Assembly (NCBI RefSeq): GCF_900114645.1
Contig: NZ_FOTR01000012.1
Coordinates: 1 to 64,000 of the forward strand
Origin: Gracilibacillus orientalis
GTDB lineage: Bacteria > Bacillota > Bacilli > Bacillales > Amphibacillaceae
DNA: 64,000 nucleotides
Direction of reading: 5' to 3'
Below the pieces are notes generated by a model. It was not told where the DNA came from, ran no database searches, and worked only from the letters and a program-made list of their open reading frames with translations. Positions 27,021 to 35,525 of this stretch are shown here, piece by piece. The position numbers and the translations under genes are program-made. Position 1 is the first letter of the stretch. The number at the start of each line of letters is the position of its first letter.

Positions 27021-27095
27021 AGTATGGCACCTTATTTCTATTGTTTTTGTCTTGATGGTTTACTGATTTCTCTACGCGCTGTAGGAGGTGATCTA

Positions 27096-27203
27096 ATGAA
27101 GTTCATTAGATACTTAATTGATTGTAAGTTAAGAAAGAAACACAGGTACAGTATCTTTACAAAACGGTGCATTGTCTGTGGTAAGTCAGATGGGAGTGAG
27201 TAA
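27096..27203 (+). CDS. Very small phage protein, 35 aa, with CxxC
   Basis: Begins MKFIRYLIDCK and ends RCIVCGKSDGSE. It is basic, with a CIVC pair. The ribosome site TAGGAGGTGATCT is strong. Such short CxxC proteins are common in phage early regions; the function is unknown. Confidence 0.6.
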   Translation: MKFIRYLIDCKLRKKHRYSIFTKRCIVCGKSDGSE

Positions 27204-27205
27204 TA

Positions 27206-27307
27206 TTGAGAATGACAGCAGGAACATGGAAAGCACTAACCAAGAAACAGAGGTATGCCTTATTAAGTGGCTTGGTTGCAATTAATCAATTGAAGGAGAT
27301 GAGTTAA
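27206..27307 (+). CDS. Very small phage protein, 33 aa
   Basis: TTG start with GGGAGTGA upstream; begins MRMTAGTWKALTKKQ and ends NQLKEMS. It lies 2 nt after the preceding gene and directly abuts the next, so the three look translationally coupled. No family is recognised. Confidence 0.5.
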   Translation: MRMTAGTWKALTKKQRYALLSGLVAINQLKEMS

Positions 27308-27535
27308 GTGGAATTTCCCGAAGTTTATCAAACTAGCAAAACAGACAACACAACAAAAAAAACTAATATTTATGGTACAGATTACAAAGGAAATGAAGTC
27401 TATGCCGGTGATGAAATTTACATTTATGAAGAAGAATTTTGGCTTGTAAATGCAACAACGGATGACGAGAAAGAGTTGCTTCAGTTTTTTGGAGCGGTAC
27501 GAGTAAAAGCAGAATCGGAAGTAAAAGAAAAATGA
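27308..27535 (+). CDS. Small phage protein, YqaI-like
   Basis: A 75-aa acidic protein with GTG start and GAAGGAG upstream. The centre NIYGTDYKGNEVYAGDEIYIYEEEFW recalls the YqaI family of the B. subtilis skin element, a similarity judged by eye only. The function is unknown. It is the last gene before the recombination block. Confidence 0.65.
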   Translation: MEFPEVYQTSKTDNTTKKTNIYGTDYKGNEVYAGDEIYIYEEEFWLVNATTDDEKELLQFFGAVRVKAESEVKEK

Positions 27536-27558
27536 CCAGCTCGGCATAGCTGATCATT

Positions 27559-27602
27559 AGGTATTCGCTAAATAGTGTTAGCCCCATTATAAGCGAATAC
27601 CT
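27559..27602 (+). terminator. Stem-loop before the recombination genes
   Basis: AGGTATTCGCT / AGCGAATACCT, a perfect 11-bp stem with a 22-nt loop, preceded by a smaller GACCAGCT..AGCTGATC hairpin (27534-27555). There is no T run, so it may be an mRNA processing or attenuation structure instead of a true terminator. Confidence 0.4.
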
Positions 27603-27633
27603 CTATATTATCAATATTAGGAGGGTTTAATCA

Positions 27634-29610
27634 ATGAAACAAATGAAGTTGATGGAGTTAAATTTAGTGAACTTTAAAGGTATTAAAGCATTTGAGTTGA
27701 ATGCAGAAGGTGAAAACAAAACGGTATTCGGTAAAAATGAAGTAGGTAAAACCTCTATATTTGATGCATTTATCTGGTTATTATTCGATAAAAACAGCCA
27801 CAACCAGAAGGATTTCGGTATAAAAACATTGGTAAATGGTGAGGTGCAGCACAACCTTAATCATGAAGTAGAAGCAACATTTTTAATAGATGGTCAAGAT
27901 TTATCGCTCAAGAAAGTATTTGCTGAAAAATGGACTAAGAAAAGAGGTTCCGTTAGAAAAGAATTTACTGGACACACAACTGATTATTACATCGACTGCG
28001 TACCTAGCAAGAAGAAAGAATTCACAGATAAAGTTGCAGAGATAGTAGATGAAGAAATATTCAAACTATTAACATCGCCTAGCTATTTTAACGAACAATT
28101 GCACTGGAAAGATCGACGAAAAACACTGTTAGACATTGCCGGTGACGTATCAGACGAAGAGGTTATTCGCTCTAACAGAAGTTTATCGAATTTAACTGAC
28201 ATTTTGGACGGAAAAGATGTTGAGGATTTAAAAAAGATCATTGCTGCTAAACGAAAAGAAATCAATCAAGAACTAGAACGCATACCAGTACGAATCGACG
28301 AAATCAATCGAAATAAGCCAGATACAGACGGATTAGATGAATCAAATATAAACACTCGCTTAGAAGATATAAACAATGAAATCGAAGCGAAGAACAATGA
28401 AATAAATGATATTAAAAATGGTAGTGAAGCGAACCAATTAAAGGCACATATCAGCGATGTCGATTTAAAGATATCTAAAGTAAAGAATCAGCATGAACAG
28501 GATAACCAACAAGTCATTTATCGTCTGCAAGCCAAGCTACAGGAAGAACGATCAAACGCAAGCATCATTGAATCAAAAGTTAAGAATAACGAGCAACGCA
28601 AAGAAATGAACGATCGTAATATTGAAACCTTTACCAAAGATATGGCCATTCTAAGAGACAAATGGACCGCGAAAAACAAAGAAGAGTATACTCACGAAGA
28701 TAATTGCGTTTGCCCTACTTGTGAACAAGAGTTACCAGAAGAACAAGTACAAGCAACGAGAGAAAAAGCAGAGAAACAATTTAATACTGCTAAATCAAAC
28801 TATCTTGAAGCTGTGAAAGAAGATGGATTACAAGCTAAACAAAAGGTTGAATCATTAAAGCAAGAGAACGAATCACTGTTAAATGACATCAACAAATACA
28901 ATGAGCAGCTAGAAGAGAAAAGGAAAGCTTGCGAGAAATTACAACATGAAATTGAAGATGCAGAAAGCAACGTGAAGCCATTAAGCGAGAATAAAGACTA
29001 CCAGGAATTAATAGCTGAAAAAGCTCGCTTAAACAGTGAGATAAATAATATAGAGAGTAACGTTGAAGATTCTATCAATAAAGTAAGACAAGCAATGAGC
29101 GAATTAAAAGAGAAACAGTCAGCCTTGCAATTAGATTTAAGCATGATTAAGCAATTTGAACAGTCTAATAACCGTATTGCTGAACTGGAAAAGCAAGAGG
29201 AAGAACTTGCTGCAGAATTTGAAAAGCAAGAAGAACAATTACACCTAACAGAAGAATTTATTCGCACCAAAGTCGATCTTCTGGAAGAAAAGATCAACAG
29301 CAAATTCAAACATGCTCGATTTAATCTATTCAAACAGAACATTAATGGTGGTTTAGAAGAAATATGCGATACCACTTTTAAAGGTGTTCCTTATAAAGAC
29401 ATGAACGATGGGGCGATTATTAATATTGGCCTAGATATCATTGAAACATTATCCAAGCATTATGAAGTACAAGCACCAATCTTTATTGACAATGCAGAGC
29501 AAGTCACACACTTCTTTGCTGATATAAACGCACAAGTTATTAAATTGTTCGCTTCTAAAAATGATGCAGTATTACGAATCGAAAATTCAGAAGAAATGGA
29601 GTTGGTTTAA
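27634..29610 (+). CDS. SbcC/Rad50-like AAA ATPase
   Basis: A 658-aa SMC-type ATPase. The Walker A motif FGKNEVGKTS is near residues 32-41. Two long coiled coils flank a zinc-hook CPTC (about residue 360). A C-terminal half-site with the Walker B-like block APIFIDNAEQV is near 610. It is shorter than cellular SbcC (about 1000 aa) and has no SbcD nuclease partner beside it. With RecT and the MBL-fold protein downstream it likely works in phage recombination or end processing. GGAGGG precedes the ATG. Confidence 0.85.
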   Translation: MKQMKLMELNLVNFKGIKAFELNAEGENKTVFGKNEVGKTSIFDAFIWLLFDKNSHNQKDFGIKTLVNGEVQHNLNHEVEATFLIDGQDLSLKKVFAEKWTKKRGSVRKEFTGHTTDYYIDCVPSKKKEFTDKVAEIVDEEIFKLLTSPSYFNEQLHWKDRRKTLLDIAGDVSDEEVIRSNRSLSNLTDILDGKDVEDLKKIIAAKRKEINQELERIPVRIDEINRNKPDTDGLDESNINTRLEDINNEIEAKNNEINDIKNGSEANQLKAHISDVDLKISKVKNQHEQDNQQVIYRLQAKLQEERSNASIIESKVKNNEQRKEMNDRNIETFTKDMAILRDKWTAKNKEEYTHEDNCVCPTCEQELPEEQVQATREKAEKQFNTAKSNYLEAVKEDGLQAKQKVESLKQENESLLNDINKYNEQLEEKRKACEKLQHEIEDAESNVKPLSENKDYQELIAEKARLNSEINNIESNVEDSINKVRQAMSELKEKQSALQLDLSMIKQFEQSNNRIAELEKQEEELAAEFEKQEEQLHLTEEFIRTKVDLLEEKINSKFKHARFNLFKQNINGGLEEICDTTFKGVPYKDMNDGAIINIGLDIIETLSKHYEVQAPIFIDNAEQVTHFFADINAQVIKLFASKNDAVLRIENSEEMELV

Positions 29611-30552
29611 TTGGCTAATAATAACGAATTGGCATTGGTGAAAAAAGATACAGTCGATGTTGTCGCATCAAAAGTAAAACAGTTTCAAGAAGCAGGGGAA
29701 CTTCATTTCCCTGCTCACTATTCACCTGAAAACGCAATGAAATCAGCATGGTTAAAACTGCAAGAAGTGAAAGCGAAAAATGGTAATTCATACGTTCCAA
29801 TTCTAGAACACTGTACAAAAGATAGTATTGCAAACAGCCTTTTAAACATGGTAGTGCAAGGACTCAATCCAGCTAAGAACCAAGGGTATTTTATTGCATA
29901 CGGAAAATCATTAACGTTTCAGCGCTCATACTTCGGAACAATGGCCGTAACAAAACGAGTAACAGGCGCAAAAAGTATAAACGCATCCGTTATTTATGAG
30001 GGTGATGATGTAGATTACGAGATGGTAAACGGTCGAATTAAGAATTTAACGCACAAACAAAAATTTGGAAACTTGAACAAAGAAAACATCATAGGTGCTT
30101 ATTGTGTCATAGATCTTGGCCATGATGATGTTTACACGGAACTAATGACGATTGATGAACTTCGCCAGGCCTGGTCACAATCTCAAATGTGGGGAAAAGA
30201 GCAAACAAAAGAGAAAAAAGGAAGCACGCATGATAATTTCAAACAAGAAATGGCAAAGAAAACCGTCATTAATCGCGCTTGTAAGAAATTCTTGAATTCT
30301 AGTGATGATAGTAGTCTAGTAATTGATCACTTTATGCAACAAGATGAAAAAATAGAAGAAGCGCAAGCACAGCAAGAAGTTAGCGAAAATGCTAATAAAG
30401 AGTTTATAGATGTAGAGTACAACGAGGTAGAAGAGGATTCACCACCACAACAGGAAAAAGAGCAAGAAACACCAACAGAACCACAAAATGAATTCGAGCA
30501 AGCAGCACAAGATTTAGATAAACAAACTCAAGATGAAGGACCAGGTTTCTAA
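29611..30552 (+). CDS. recT: RecT single-strand annealing recombinase
   Basis: A 313-aa RecT family protein. The core block AMKSAWLKLQEVKAKNG and the hallmark NSLLNMVVQGLNPAKNQGYFIAYG, here given in pieces (about residues 73-97), are clear. The C-terminal 70 residues are a Glu/Gln-rich tail, as usual for the family. RecT anneals complementary single strands during phage recombination. The TTG start lies directly after the ATPase stop, and the stop overlaps the next gene. Confidence 0.94.
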   Translation: MANNNELALVKKDTVDVVASKVKQFQEAGELHFPAHYSPENAMKSAWLKLQEVKAKNGNSYVPILEHCTKDSIANSLLNMVVQGLNPAKNQGYFIAYGKSLTFQRSYFGTMAVTKRVTGAKSINASVIYEGDDVDYEMVNGRIKNLTHKQKFGNLNKENIIGAYCVIDLGHDDVYTELMTIDELRQAWSQSQMWGKEQTKEKKGSTHDNFKQEMAKKTVINRACKKFLNSSDDSSLVIDHFMQQDEKIEEAQAQQEVSENANKEFIDVEYNEVEEDSPPQQEKEQETPTEPQNEFEQAAQDLDKQTQDEGPGF

Positions 30553-31256
30553 TGATAGCTATCAAAACATTAGCTTCTAGTTCAAAGGGAAACTGCTACT
30601 ACGTCACGGACGGTAACACTCCCTTAGTACTGGAAGCAGGAATAAATTTTCGAGAGATCAGAAAAGCTTTGGACTTTAACACTAGCAATTTAGCAGGATG
30701 CTTAATCACACATGAGCATGGTGATCATTGCAAAGGATTAAAAGACGTTTTGAGAGCAGGTATTGATTGTTATGCCAGTGATGGCACTTGGGATGCATTA
30801 TTACTAGACGGACATCATAGAGGGCATCCAGTTAAATCTCATGAACCATTCACGATCGGAACATGGACAATAATGCCATTTGATGCACAGCACGATGTAT
30901 CAGAACCATTAGGATTCTTATTAGCAAATAAAGCCGGAGATAAGCTATTATTCGCAACAGACACCTATTACATCAAGTACAAGTTTAAAAACGTCTCACA
31001 CATGCTAATAGAGTGCAATTACAGTAAAGAAATCCTAGATAGGAACATTGAAGAAGGTATAACACCTAAAGTGATGCGAAAGCGTCTCCTGAGGTCGCAT
31101 TTTAGCTTAGAGAACGTCAAAGAATTTTTAAAAGCAAATGATTTAAGTAGAGTCCAAGAGATACACTTGCTGCATTTATCAGACAGTAATAGTGATGAAG
31201 CACTTTTTAAGCGTGAGATTCAACAACTGACAGGCAAAGTAGTTTATATAGCGTGA
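30552..31256 (+). CDS. MBL-fold metallo-hydrolase (YycJ-like)
   Basis: A 234-aa protein with the metal-binding signature HEHGDH (residues 54-59), preceded by LASSSKGNCYYV typical of the YycJ group, a presumed nuclease family. In many Firmicutes phages such a gene accompanies recT and may supply the exonuclease for single-strand annealing. That role is inferred from context. It overlaps recT by one base. Confidence 0.88.
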   Translation: MIAIKTLASSSKGNCYYVTDGNTPLVLEAGINFREIRKALDFNTSNLAGCLITHEHGDHCKGLKDVLRAGIDCYASDGTWDALLLDGHHRGHPVKSHEPFTIGTWTIMPFDAQHDVSEPLGFLLANKAGDKLLFATDTYYIKYKFKNVSHMLIECNYSKEILDRNIEEGITPKVMRKRLLRSHFSLENVKEFLKANDLSRVQEIHLLHLSDSNSDEALFKREIQQLTGKVVYIA

Positions 31257-31277
31257 CACAGAGGTGGAGGTGATAAG

Positions 31278-32423
31278 GTGGCAAGTCCCCAGGTTGAGAA
31301 AGGTTACATCAGGATAGCGAATGACCTTTGGAATGAAATATTAAGACGTGATTTTAGCAAGAGACAAATGAACTTAATTTTATTCATTTGGAGGTTGTCT
31401 TATGGAACAGGACAGAAAGATTGCATAGTTAATAGGTTTAATCAGTTTGAGATAGCAGGCGTTTACAAGAATGACATAAAAAAAGAGTTGAAGTTTCTGA
31501 GGGAATGCTCGGTTTTAGAGTGGGATGAAGAATCGATGACTTTCAGCATCAACAAAGACTATCATCTTTGGCAGGTATCACCTAACAAAAATTGGGATGG
31601 GGATAAATTTAAAGACCTTATTCACCTCAACCTAAACAGAAAAAAAGTTGGTGAAACACTAACTTCTGATAATGAAAAAGTTAGTAAAACACTAACAAAA
31701 AACCGGAAAAAAGTTAGTAATTCACTAACCGAAAAAGACCAAAAAGTTAGTAAAATACCAACTACAAACAAAAGTTCGGTTAGTAAAACACTAACATTTA
31801 TAAGTAAAACAGTTAGTAAAACACTAACTATGAAGTTAGTAAAATACCAACCGTCAGACGATGGGAAGTCAATAGTGATAAGCGATTCCAGCTCTCTAAA
31901 GACATTATTAAAGACATTAATTATTAAAGACATAAAAGAATGTAGTAGTAGTAACAGAGATAATTATTTTGCGGAAGTTATGAAATTCTATCAACAAAAT
32001 TTACAAAAAAATGTTAGTGAGTCCACTTTTAATTACGAACTAATCGAACAATGGTATGGAGAATTTGGCTACGACCTATTACTTGCTGCTATGAAACTAT
32101 CAGCGAAAGCAGAGGTGCAAGGGGTTAAATTTGTGGAAAGCGTACTATTCAACTGGCAAGAAGCAGGTGTAAAGACATTAGACGATGCTCGTCTTTACGA
32201 AAAACAGTTCAAGGAAATTCGCAAAAGGCGAACATATCAGCCGAAGAATTACGGATCCAACAAGAAAGACATAACGCCGGATTGGTACATCAAGCAGAAA
32301 GAAGAGCAACGCAAAAAAGAACAGGAACGGAAAGGTCAACAATCTTCAGAAGAAGAGCGAAAGCGCACTGCCGAGGAAGCTGATCGAATGCTAGAAGAAT
32401 ACTTAAAACAACAGAACAATTAG
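31278..32423 (+). CDS. Phage replication initiator (O-like N-terminus, DnaD-like C-terminus)
   Basis: A 381-aa protein. The first 115 residues resemble replication protein O winged-helix domains (YIRIANDLWNEILRRDFSKRQMNLILFIWRLSYG). A repetitive linker (about 125-195) repeats KVSKTLT-like units every 11 residues, because the DNA there is an iteron array. A DnaD-like domain follows (about 235-300, YELIEQWYGEFGYDLLLAAM), then a charged tail. It should bind the iterons in its own gene and recruit host replication proteins. GTG start; GGAGGTGATAAG is upstream. Confidence 0.85.
   Translation: MASPQVEKGYIRIANDLWNEILRRDFSKRQMNLILFIWRLSYGTGQKDCIVNRFNQFEIAGVYKNDIKKELKFLRECSVLEWDEESMTFSINKDYHLWQVSPNKNWDGDKFKDLIHLNLNRKKVGETLTSDNEKVSKTLTKNRKKVSNSLTEKDQKVSKIPTTNKSSVSKTLTFISKTVSKTLTMKLVKYQPSDDGKSIVISDSSSLKTLLKTLIIKDIKECSSSNRDNYFAEVMKFYQQNLQKNVSESTFNYELIEQWYGEFGYDLLLAAMKLSAKAEVQGVKFVESVLFNWQEAGVKTLDDARLYEKQFKEIRKRRTYQPKNYGSNKKDITPDWYIKQKEEQRKKEQERKGQQSSEEERKRTAEEADRMLEEYLKQQNN
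31647..31933. repeat. Iteron array and AT-rich segment: probable phage replication origin
   Basis: Seven 17-bp iterons of the form GTTAGT-N5-ACTAAC start at 31647, 31680, 31713, 31746, 31779, 31812 and 31835. The first six are exactly 33 bp apart (three helical turns), the last 23 bp (about two turns). Each is itself a palindrome; variants end ACCAAC or begin GTTGGT. An AT-rich stretch with three AAAGACAT repeats (31898-31933) follows, as expected for an unwinding element. The layout matches lambda, where the origin lies inside gene O. Confidence 0.82.
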
Positions 32424-32433
32424 GGGAGATGAC

Positions 32434-32511
32434 ATGATCACTCTGATCAAGTGGATTCGATTTATTTTAAACTACGATCATAACCAAATACTTGAAGACG
32501 ATGGTAAATGA
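32434..32511 (+). CDS. Very small phage protein, 25 aa
   Basis: MITLIKWIRFILNYDHN... with GGGGAGAT upstream, 10 nt after the initiator stop. The N-terminus is hydrophobic. It is a plausible small gene, but little can be said. Confidence 0.45.
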   Translation: MITLIKWIRFILNYDHNQILEDDGK

Positions 32512-32531
32512 ATTTCTGAGGGGGCATCGAA

Positions 32532-32957
32532 ATGACTGATCGTCTACCGGAAAAGGTAATTAGCATTGAGCAAGTAAAAATAAATAGAAGCAGGGACAAA
32601 ATATGCAAATGCAGCAATAGACGATTTGAAATAGATACAAGAAATAGAAAAATACATTGTCGAGATTGTGGCGCTATGATTGCCCCTTACGATGCTATGT
32701 ACGATTTAGCGATGAAAGGCAATAGGTTGCAAGGGGAAGTAAATCAGTTGTTAGAGCAACGGAAGCAGATCATAAACTACAAACCGTGGCTAGTAACGAT
32801 AAAGAAACTCGAAAGGCAATATCGTGGAAAGAAGATGCTGCCATGCTGTCCCAGATGTGATGAACCGTTTTATCTAGAAGAATTAACAAGTTGGACTGGC
32901 AAACCCTTTGCTGACGGAAATCAATCCCTTATGATGATTTTATTTATTACTCTGTAG
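32532..32957 (+). CDS. Small zinc-binding phage protein, possibly frameshifted at its end
   Basis: A 141-aa protein with two cysteine pairs suggesting zinc ribbons: CKC...CRDC (about residues 25-48) and CCPRC (about 107-111). The last 10 residues (MMILFITL) look unlike protein. A different frame continues DDFIYYSVGLLKSRNGIPLDYLSLVDKL to a stop at 33034 and reads far better. A base loss near 32915-32930, or fusion of remnants of two genes, would explain this. No function is assigned. Confidence 0.6.
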   Translation: MTDRLPEKVISIEQVKINRSRDKICKCSNRRFEIDTRNRKIHCRDCGAMIAPYDAMYDLAMKGNRLQGEVNQLLEQRKQIINYKPWLVTIKKLERQYRGKKMLPCCPRCDEPFYLEELTSWTGKPFADGNQSLMMILFITL

Positions 32958-33050
32958 GTCTATTAAAATCGCGAAACGGGATACCACTGGATTATTTAAG
33001 TTTAGTAGACAAGCTTTTCGATAGCGTAGCTTAAAGTGGGAGTTGAGGAA

Positions 33051-33863
33051 ATGAACATACCAAGAATTTTGCATTATCCAGGAAGTAAATGGTCGCTGGC
33101 AAATTGGATAATTAGCTACTTTCCAGAACATGAAACATACCTTGAACCCTTTTTTGGCTCAGGAGCAGTATTATTTTCCAAGAATCGTAGCAGGTTAGAA
33201 ACCGTAAATGATATTGATGGAGAGATTGTCAATCTATTTAAAATCATTCGAGAACGTCCCGATGAGCTGGCTAAAGCTATTATATTCACACCACATAGCA
33301 GAGAAGAGTACTATCAAAGCTACCTCGAGGCAGAAGATAATTTAGAAAGCGCTAGAAGATTAATTGTGAGGCTCTGGCAAGGACGTGGAGGGAAAACAGC
33401 ACATAGAACAGGATGGAGAAGCATGATTGAGCGCAATGGACCATTACCAGGTAAAGAATGGCTAAGTTTTCCCGATAAAATATCAGTTGTGGCAGAGAGA
33501 TTAAAAGGTGTTCAAATTGAAAATCAACCTGCAGAACTATTGATAGAAAGGTATAACCGACCAAACGTTTTAATTTATGCGGATCCACCCTATTTATTAG
33601 GAACTCGAACCACTACAAGTTACAAGCACGAAATGACAGACGCTGACCATGAGATCTTACTTGATCGACTTAATGCTCATACAGGACCTGTTATCTTATC
33701 GGGATATGAGCACGACTTGTATAACGATCTATTAACAAGCTGGCGGAAAGAGGTTGTTAAAGCAAAAGCCGAGGGTGGAGCAAGCAGGAAAGAAGTATTG
33801 TGGATTAATCCAGTAGCAGCTGAGAAGGTTCAGCAGATTAATATATTCGATTTGGAAATCTAA
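33051..33863 (+). CDS. Dam-like DNA adenine methylase
   Basis: D12-class N6-adenine methyltransferase, 270 aa. The N-terminal HYPGSKW block leads to the AdoMet motif EPFFGSGA (32-39), and the catalytic DPPY is at 178-181. It has alpha-type motif order, as in Dam. The recognition sequence cannot be read from the protein. No restriction partner is adjacent, so it probably protects phage DNA from host restriction. ATG at 33051 follows AGTTGAGGAA; a GTG at 33036 is less likely. Confidence 0.92.
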   Translation: MNIPRILHYPGSKWSLANWIISYFPEHETYLEPFFGSGAVLFSKNRSRLETVNDIDGEIVNLFKIIRERPDELAKAIIFTPHSREEYYQSYLEAEDNLESARRLIVRLWQGRGGKTAHRTGWRSMIERNGPLPGKEWLSFPDKISVVAERLKGVQIENQPAELLIERYNRPNVLIYADPPYLLGTRTTTSYKHEMTDADHEILLDRLNAHTGPVILSGYEHDLYNDLLTSWRKEVVKAKAEGGASRKEVLWINPVAAEKVQQINIFDLEI

Positions 33864-33875
33864 TATCGAAGAAGA

Positions 33876-33902
33876 GAGACCTGATAAAACAGGTCTCAAA
33901 AA
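33876..33902 (+). terminator. Stem-loop between the methyltransferase genes
   Basis: GAGACCTG / CAGGTCTC with a 6-nt loop, followed by AAAAA instead of T. It is more likely an mRNA-stabilising or processing hairpin than a terminator on this strand; its reverse would end in T5. Confidence 0.4.
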
Positions 33903-33963
33903 GACAAGAGAACTTGCGTTCCCCTTGGCGTATTTATTATATCAGACGAGAGGGGAAAAGAAA

Positions 33964-34737
33964 ATGAATATTAAGTCAAGCACAATTTATAACATGGATT
34001 GTATAGAAGGGATGAAACATATTCCAGATAAAACTATCGATATGATTCTATGTGATCTACCGTATGGGACCACTAATTGTAGTTGGGATGAGATCATTCC
34101 TTTTAAATCTTTGTGGGAACAATACGAGAGAATTATTAAAGATAACGGAGCTATTGTATTGACAGCTAGTCAACCCTTTACTACAAAACTCATATCCAGC
34201 AATATGCGATTATTTCGTTATGAATGGATATGGAAAAAAGGGAAGCATGTAACTGGTTTTCAAAATGCAAAGCGAATGCCTTTGAAAAATCATGAGAATA
34301 TTTGCGTATTTTATAAAAAGTTACCCACGTATCATCCACAGGGTATTATTCCTTTGGTGAAAATTAGAAAAAATAAGAGAAAGAAGATAGGTGGAATCTT
34401 TCGAGAAGGAGATGAAAGTCTATTACAAGAGTATGAGACAACTCATACAAATTATCCGAGATCTATTTTGGATTACTCTAGGGAAAGCAAAACGTTTCAC
34501 CCTACTCAAAAACCTTTAGTTTTATTTGAATACTTAATTAAAACTTATACGAACAGAGGAAATCTTGTATTAGATAATTGTATGGGTTCATTTACTACAG
34601 CAGTGGCTTGTGACAATACAAAAAGAAATTGGATTGGATTTGAACTTGATAAAAAATACTGTAGACAAGGAAAAGTTAGAATTAATGAAAATAGAAAGAG
34701 TCTAGGTTTAGAAGGTGTAAATACAGTATTTATTTAG
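33964..34737 (+). CDS. Second DNA methyltransferase, beta-type (N6-adenine or N4-cytosine)
   Basis: A 257-aa protein with the catalytic motif DLPYG (31-35) before the target region and the AdoMet motif at the C-terminus, which is beta-class order. The usual GSGTT of motif I reads MGSFTTA, a variation that might affect cofactor binding. The HPTQKP block is intact. The ATG follows AGAGGGGAAAAGAAA. Together with the upstream Dam-like enzyme it makes a two-methylase anti-restriction set. Confidence 0.9.
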   Translation: MNIKSSTIYNMDCIEGMKHIPDKTIDMILCDLPYGTTNCSWDEIIPFKSLWEQYERIIKDNGAIVLTASQPFTTKLISSNMRLFRYEWIWKKGKHVTGFQNAKRMPLKNHENICVFYKKLPTYHPQGIIPLVKIRKNKRKKIGGIFREGDESLLQEYETTHTNYPRSILDYSRESKTFHPTQKPLVLFEYLIKTYTNRGNLVLDNCMGSFTTAVACDNTKRNWIGFELDKKYCRQGKVRINENRKSLGLEGVNTVFI

Positions 34738-34756
34738 AAAATGAATGGTGGTTTAA

Positions 34757-35254
34757 ATGAAAGGGTTATGTATAAATGCATCGGGTTTAACTGTATTAAA
34801 AGCTGGCCAGGAATATTTTGTTTTTCCTGGTGGCTCTAACACTTTTTATGTTTCAAAGTTTAATAATGAAAAAGCTCATTTCGGCGCATTTCAACGTAAT
34901 AGGTTCGAAGTCATTGACGATCAAGAAAAGATCGAACAACCGGAAATCTTGGAGGAAGAAAAATTCGATCAGTTGGTTCAAATGGATTTATTTGAATTTC
35001 TAGAGGATGACGAGGAGAAACTTGATCCAGGAATAGAAATTATAATACCAGATGACATTATTTCTCCTCTGGAGTGTAAGAACAGTCCGAAATCAAAGGC
35101 ATTTAAGAGGGTTCAGCATAGATGGAGTGTATATGTAAAAAGTGTACAGGATTATCATAAATGTTCATGGTTTGAAGCAAGTAAGAAGCTACTCAAACAT
35201 AAAAAAGAAGGATCCCCTATTCAAGTAACATGGGATCCGGAAACAAACATATAA
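34757..35254 (+). CDS. Phage protein of unknown function, 165 aa
   Basis: The N-terminal half is a small beta-rich segment (GLTVLKAGQEYFVFPGG...FYVSKFNNEKAHFGAF). A very acidic linker follows (about residues 50-105). The basic C-terminus, RVQHRWSVYVKSVQDYHKCSWFEASKKLLKH, looks like a small binding domain. The start has ATGGTGG upstream. It lies between the methyltransferases and xtrA. No family is recognised. Confidence 0.7.
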   Translation: MKGLCINASGLTVLKAGQEYFVFPGGSNTFYVSKFNNEKAHFGAFQRNRFEVIDDQEKIEQPEILEEEKFDQLVQMDLFEFLEDDEEKLDPGIEIIIPDDIISPLECKNSPKSKAFKRVQHRWSVYVKSVQDYHKCSWFEASKKLLKHKKEGSPIQVTWDPETNI

Positions 35255-35318
35255 AAAGAGCTAGAAGCAAGCTCCCAACTCACAAACCTAAAACTATTAT
35301 AACATGGGGGCATGCTCT

Positions 35319-35525
35319 ATGCGATTAGAAAATGTGAATATTGAAGATGAAGGAAAAGAATTTAACATAAAAATACCAATTAAAGCAGGAAATTTGCCAT
35401 TTGTTGTCGTATACTGTAATGGAATAGCTAAAAAGACCTATTTGCCTGATCATGGTGAGACGAAGGTAATTACACATCAAGGGAAGGTAAAGAGGGTAAA
35501 GTTTGATGAGGGGGAAGAATTTTGA
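35319..35525 (+). CDS. xtrA: XtrA/YqaO family phage protein
   Basis: A 68-aa protein ending LPDHGETKVITHQGKVKRVKFDEGEEF in two overlapping blocks. This resembles XtrA of PBSX and YqaO of skin as I recall them. The position, ahead of an Xpf-like factor and terminase genes, matches the PBSX order. The function is unknown. The ATG at 35319 is chosen for the TGGGGG site 8 nt upstream; an earlier ATG at 35304 lacks one. Confidence 0.7.
   Translation: MRLENVNIEDEGKEFNIKIPIKAGNLPFVVVYCNGIAKKTYLPDHGETKVITHQGKVKRVKFDEGEEF

Noticed and set aside
28998-29375. Minus-strand 125-codon frame
   Set aside because: It lies antisense to the coiled coil of the SbcC-like ATPase; its Ser/Leu-rich composition is a shadow of Glu/Lys codons.
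31647-31851. Regularly spaced repeats that look CRISPR-like
   Set aside because: The repeats are short palindromes inside a coding gene, and the 16-bp gaps stay in frame; iterons explain them better.
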